Below, piece by piece: positions 32,629 through 34,744 of a DNA stretch of 34,744 bases (its first letter is position 1; each line of letters begins with the position of its first letter). Under the pieces are notes generated by a model, which worked only from the letters and a program-made list of their open reading frames with translations, was not told the DNA's origin and ran no database searches. Source of the stretch: Akkermansiaceae bacterium (GTDB lineage Bacteria; Verrucomicrobiota; Verrucomicrobiia; Verrucomicrobiales; Akkermansiaceae); NCBI GenBank assembly GCA_903875675.1, contig CAIQXC010000600.1:1-34744 (forward strand), written 5' to 3'. The translations under genes and the position numbers were made by a program.

Positions 32629-34744
32629 TCACTTGGCTTGGATGCGCAGGACGTTGACTGAATAAGGCGGCAGTGTGACTCGGAAACTCTTCGCGCAATG
32701 GTCCAAGGGCAACACCTGCGGCACGATGCGGTTAGGTGCATCAAGGGTGTTCTCGGCCTCCGGCTTATCGGCGCGAATGACGATATGCTGGCCGCTGGCA
32801 GCGACGCTGGTTACTCCGGCGAGTTGGATCGAGGCAACCAGCGGGGTGGCGTTGTAGTTGGTGGCCTTGACCACGACTGTGCTGTCCGTCTTCTGATAGC
32901 CGGAACTGGCAAAAAACGCCGGCAATACGTCCGCCTCAAGTTTGCTGACGCGTTTGCCGTCGAGCAGGGCCTCCGCCGAGTTATTCGTTAGGACAAGACT
33001 GATATCATACCAGCGCTCGTTGTCGATGGGGCCCTGAAGGTCGCCGCCGCCCTTGGTGGCAATGGTATTGGATGGGGTGCCCTGGATGGCAGAGAAGTGG
33101 TTTTGAGCGGCACCGTAGTTGCAGAACATGTAACGCTCCGGCCCGTCGGCATGGAAGAACATCAAAAATCCTTCGCTGCCACCGACCCGGCGTGCCTTGA
33201 CCGTGACGCGCCCGGACTTAAGCTTCTCCTTGAGGAACAAACTGATCGGGCCGCGAGTGGTGTCGGTTTGTTTGAGCACGCCATTCTCCGTTTTCCATTG
33301 GCCGATGCCCGGGGTTTCCCAGCGCTCCAGATTGGCGAAATCCTCGCTGAGCACGAGCTTGTTGTTGGCGTCATAGATGCGCAATTCCTTGAATTCATTG
33401 GCGGTATTCCATGAGCCGAGGCCGAACTTGCCTTCAAACAACGGTTGGGCAGGATCCGGCTTGGGCAACACTTCCACGGCTGTGGCCAGATTCACGTCGG
33501 GGCGGTTTTCGACGTAGGTCTTCTGCACCTGATAGGACGAGTGCACATAGCTGCGCGAGGAATCGAACTCGATGAGGTTCACGCCCCAACAACTGTTGTG
33601 GACGTTGACGAAGAGCGGCGCATAACTCGCCATCTTGACCAGATCGCCGTTGCGCTCCAACATCATCAGATAGACAGAGTCATCCATCGCCGAGCTCCAG
33701 TCGCCGCCACCGTGATGATGGGCGTATTCGCCGACATAGATCTTCCAAGGTTTTCGCGGGTATTTGTCGAAGTAATCAAAGTTGTTGCGGATCCAGCCCG
33801 ACGGCCGGTAGGAATGCTCGTCAACCACATCAATCGCCTCGTCGCCGGCCTTGGCGATGGCCGGCGGGTTGAGGCCGCTCCAGTACATGCTCATGATGAC
33901 GGTCATTTGCGGGTACTTCGCCTTGATCGCGGCCCGAAATTTCTTGTAGTAGTCGCCGTAGATCGCTGGCGGATGTTCGTTGCCAATTTCAATATATTTG
34001 AGGGGAAACGTCTTGGGATGGCCCATCTTGGCCCGCACCGCACCCCATTTTGAACTCACCGGACCGAGCGCGTATTCAATGGCATCAAGCGCCTGTTGGA
34101 TCACCGGGTCGAGTTGATCGACGGGCACGTTGTTGTCCGGATGAACGGTCATGCCGCAAAATGCCACATACATCGCGTCGGAGCCGATGTCCTCACAGAA
34201 TTGCAAGAATTCATGATAGCCGAAGCCATCGGTGGACCGGTATTGCCAATACCCCCACTGGCCGGGGCGTTCTTCCGGCGGGCACACCATCTTGCGCCAA
34301 TCCGGTGCCGATTCCCACGACAGGCCCTCCACATAACAACCACCGGGATAGCGGATGAACGACGGCTTGAGGGCCTCGAGATGCTTCGCCAAATCCACCC
34401 TCAGGCCATTGGGGCGGTTCTTGTAGGTCGGAGGAAACAACGACACCCAGTCCACCTGCAACTCACCGGTGCCGCGAAACGACAAAACAAAGCGCGCCTC
34501 AGGATCACTGGCCGTGGCTAGCAATTTTGCCGTTAGCTTCTGCCACGTATTGGCCGGGGAAATTTTTCCAAAATCGTGTTGGGCGAGCACCTTGCCATCC
34601 TTGGATTCGAGGGTGGCGGACACGGTGCCCTCGAAGGTGCCTGGGCGCAGGTACCATTTCAAATCATAACTGGTATTTGCCTGCACGGAGATCCCCCAGT
34701 AGCCACTGTTGATCAAGGTGCAGCGACCGGTGGACTCGCTGGGA
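32629..34744 (-). CDS. Second GH51 alpha-L-arabinofuranosidase paralogue (5' end outside window)
   Basis: The frame is open from the right window edge to TGA at 32629, about 705 codons; the N-terminal signal and first barrel strand are missing. The visible part begins in the CBM4-like insert (INSGYWGISVQANTSYDLKW) and continues RYPGGCYVEGLSW, acid/base motif YIEIGNEHPP, VDEHSYRPSG and IYVGEYAHHHGGG with the probable nucleophile glutamate. The same LamG/DUF1080-like insert follows (GLGSWNTANEFKELRIYD, ERWYDISLVLTNNSAEALLDG), then the C-terminal beta domain ending FRVTLPPYSVNVLRIQAK. It matches the downstream gene in domain order throughout, so the pair arose by duplication, but the sequences have diverged. 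The substrate is presumably an L-arabinofuranoside, possibly of different linkage from its neighbour. Confidence 0.92.
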   Translation of the reverse strand, partial: PSESTGRCTLINSGYWGISVQANTSYDLKWYLRPGTFEGTVSATLESKDGKVLAQHDFGKISPANTWQKLTAKLLATASDPEARFVLSFRGTGELQVDWVSLFPPTYKNRPNGLRVDLAKHLEALKPSFIRYPGGCYVEGLSWESAPDWRKMVCPPEERPGQWGYWQYRSTDGFGYHEFLQFCEDIGSDAMYVAFCGMTVHPDNNVPVDQLDPVIQQALDAIEYALGPVSSKWGAVRAKMGHPKTFPLKYIEIGNEHPPAIYGDYYKKFRAAIKAKYPQMTVIMSMYWSGLNPPAIAKAGDEAIDVVDEHSYRPSGWIRNNFDYFDKYPRKPWKIYVGEYAHHHGGGDWSSAMDDSVYLMMLERNGDLVKMASYAPLFVNVHNSCWGVNLIEFDSSRSYVHSSYQVQKTYVENRPDVNLATAVEVLPKPDPAQPLFEGKFGLGSWNTANEFKELRIYDANNKLVLSEDFANLERWETPGIGQWKTENGVLKQTDTTRGPISLFLKEKLKSGRVTVKARRVGGSEGFLMFFHADGPERYMFCNYGAAQNHFSAIQGTPSNTIATKGGGDLQGPIDNERWYDISLVLTNNSAEALLDGKRVSKLEADVLPAFFASSGYQKTDSTVVVKATNYNATPLVASIQLAGVTSVAASGQHIVIRADKPEAENTLDAPNRIVPQVLPLDHCAKSFRVTLPPYSVNVLRIQAK

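Overview
The window (roughly 60% G+C by eye) reads as a chromosomal segment of a Gram-negative bacterium, most probably a Verrucomicrobiota member. This is an inference from family content: several WxxFRGxNxxGIS-type PQQ-like beta-propellers, an autotransporter-associated beta-strand repeat protein, large secreted proteins ending in a shared 'DxDxDGxxNLxEx' plus 'E-x-S-x-x-L ... P-x-R-F-x-R' C-terminal module, a LamG-bearing histidine kinase next to glycoside hydrolases, and short palindromic repeats in and between genes. No rRNA, tRNA, transposase, integrase or CRISPR array was found.

Layout. (1) 2-178 (+): the C-terminal tail of an unidentified gene. (2) 278-9403 (-): a tightly overlapping seven-gene redox operon, read right to left: anchored PQQ-like propeller, tiny Tat-exported Cys-rich protein, Tat-exported NHL propeller, Tat-exported protein with four [4Fe-4S] sites, NapH-like polytopic membrane ferredoxin, three-helix membrane protein with a PQQ-like propeller, and a NuoE-NuoF fusion with extra ferredoxin domains. 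(3) 9707-15154 (+): a secreted 1815-residue protein with 28 Kelch-type repeats arranged 2 x 14. (4) 15338-15793 (+): glycine-zipper lipoprotein. (5) 15936-17624 (-): tatA and dihydrolipoamide dehydrogenase. (6) 17881-22476 (-): a secreted 1531-residue autotransporter-repeat protein. (7) 22751-26737 (+): secreted GH78 alpha-L-rhamnosidase. (8) 26745-29945 (-): sensor kinase and LuxR-type response regulator. (9) 30195-34744 (-): two tandem GH51 alpha-L-arabinofuranosidase paralogues, the second cut by the window edge.

How they may work together. The seven-gene operon joins a cytoplasmic NAD(H)/FMN/Fe-S module to a membrane Fe-S protein and to several exported propellers and Fe-S carriers, so it looks like a trans-membrane electron conduit whose periplasmic reaction is unknown. 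It is the best candidate here for an undescribed system. The nearby tatA fits the three Tat signals in the operon. The right third looks like a plant- or algal-polysaccharide locus: rhamnosidase, two arabinofuranosidases, and a two-component system whose periplasmic sensor carries a LamG-like domain that may sense glycans.
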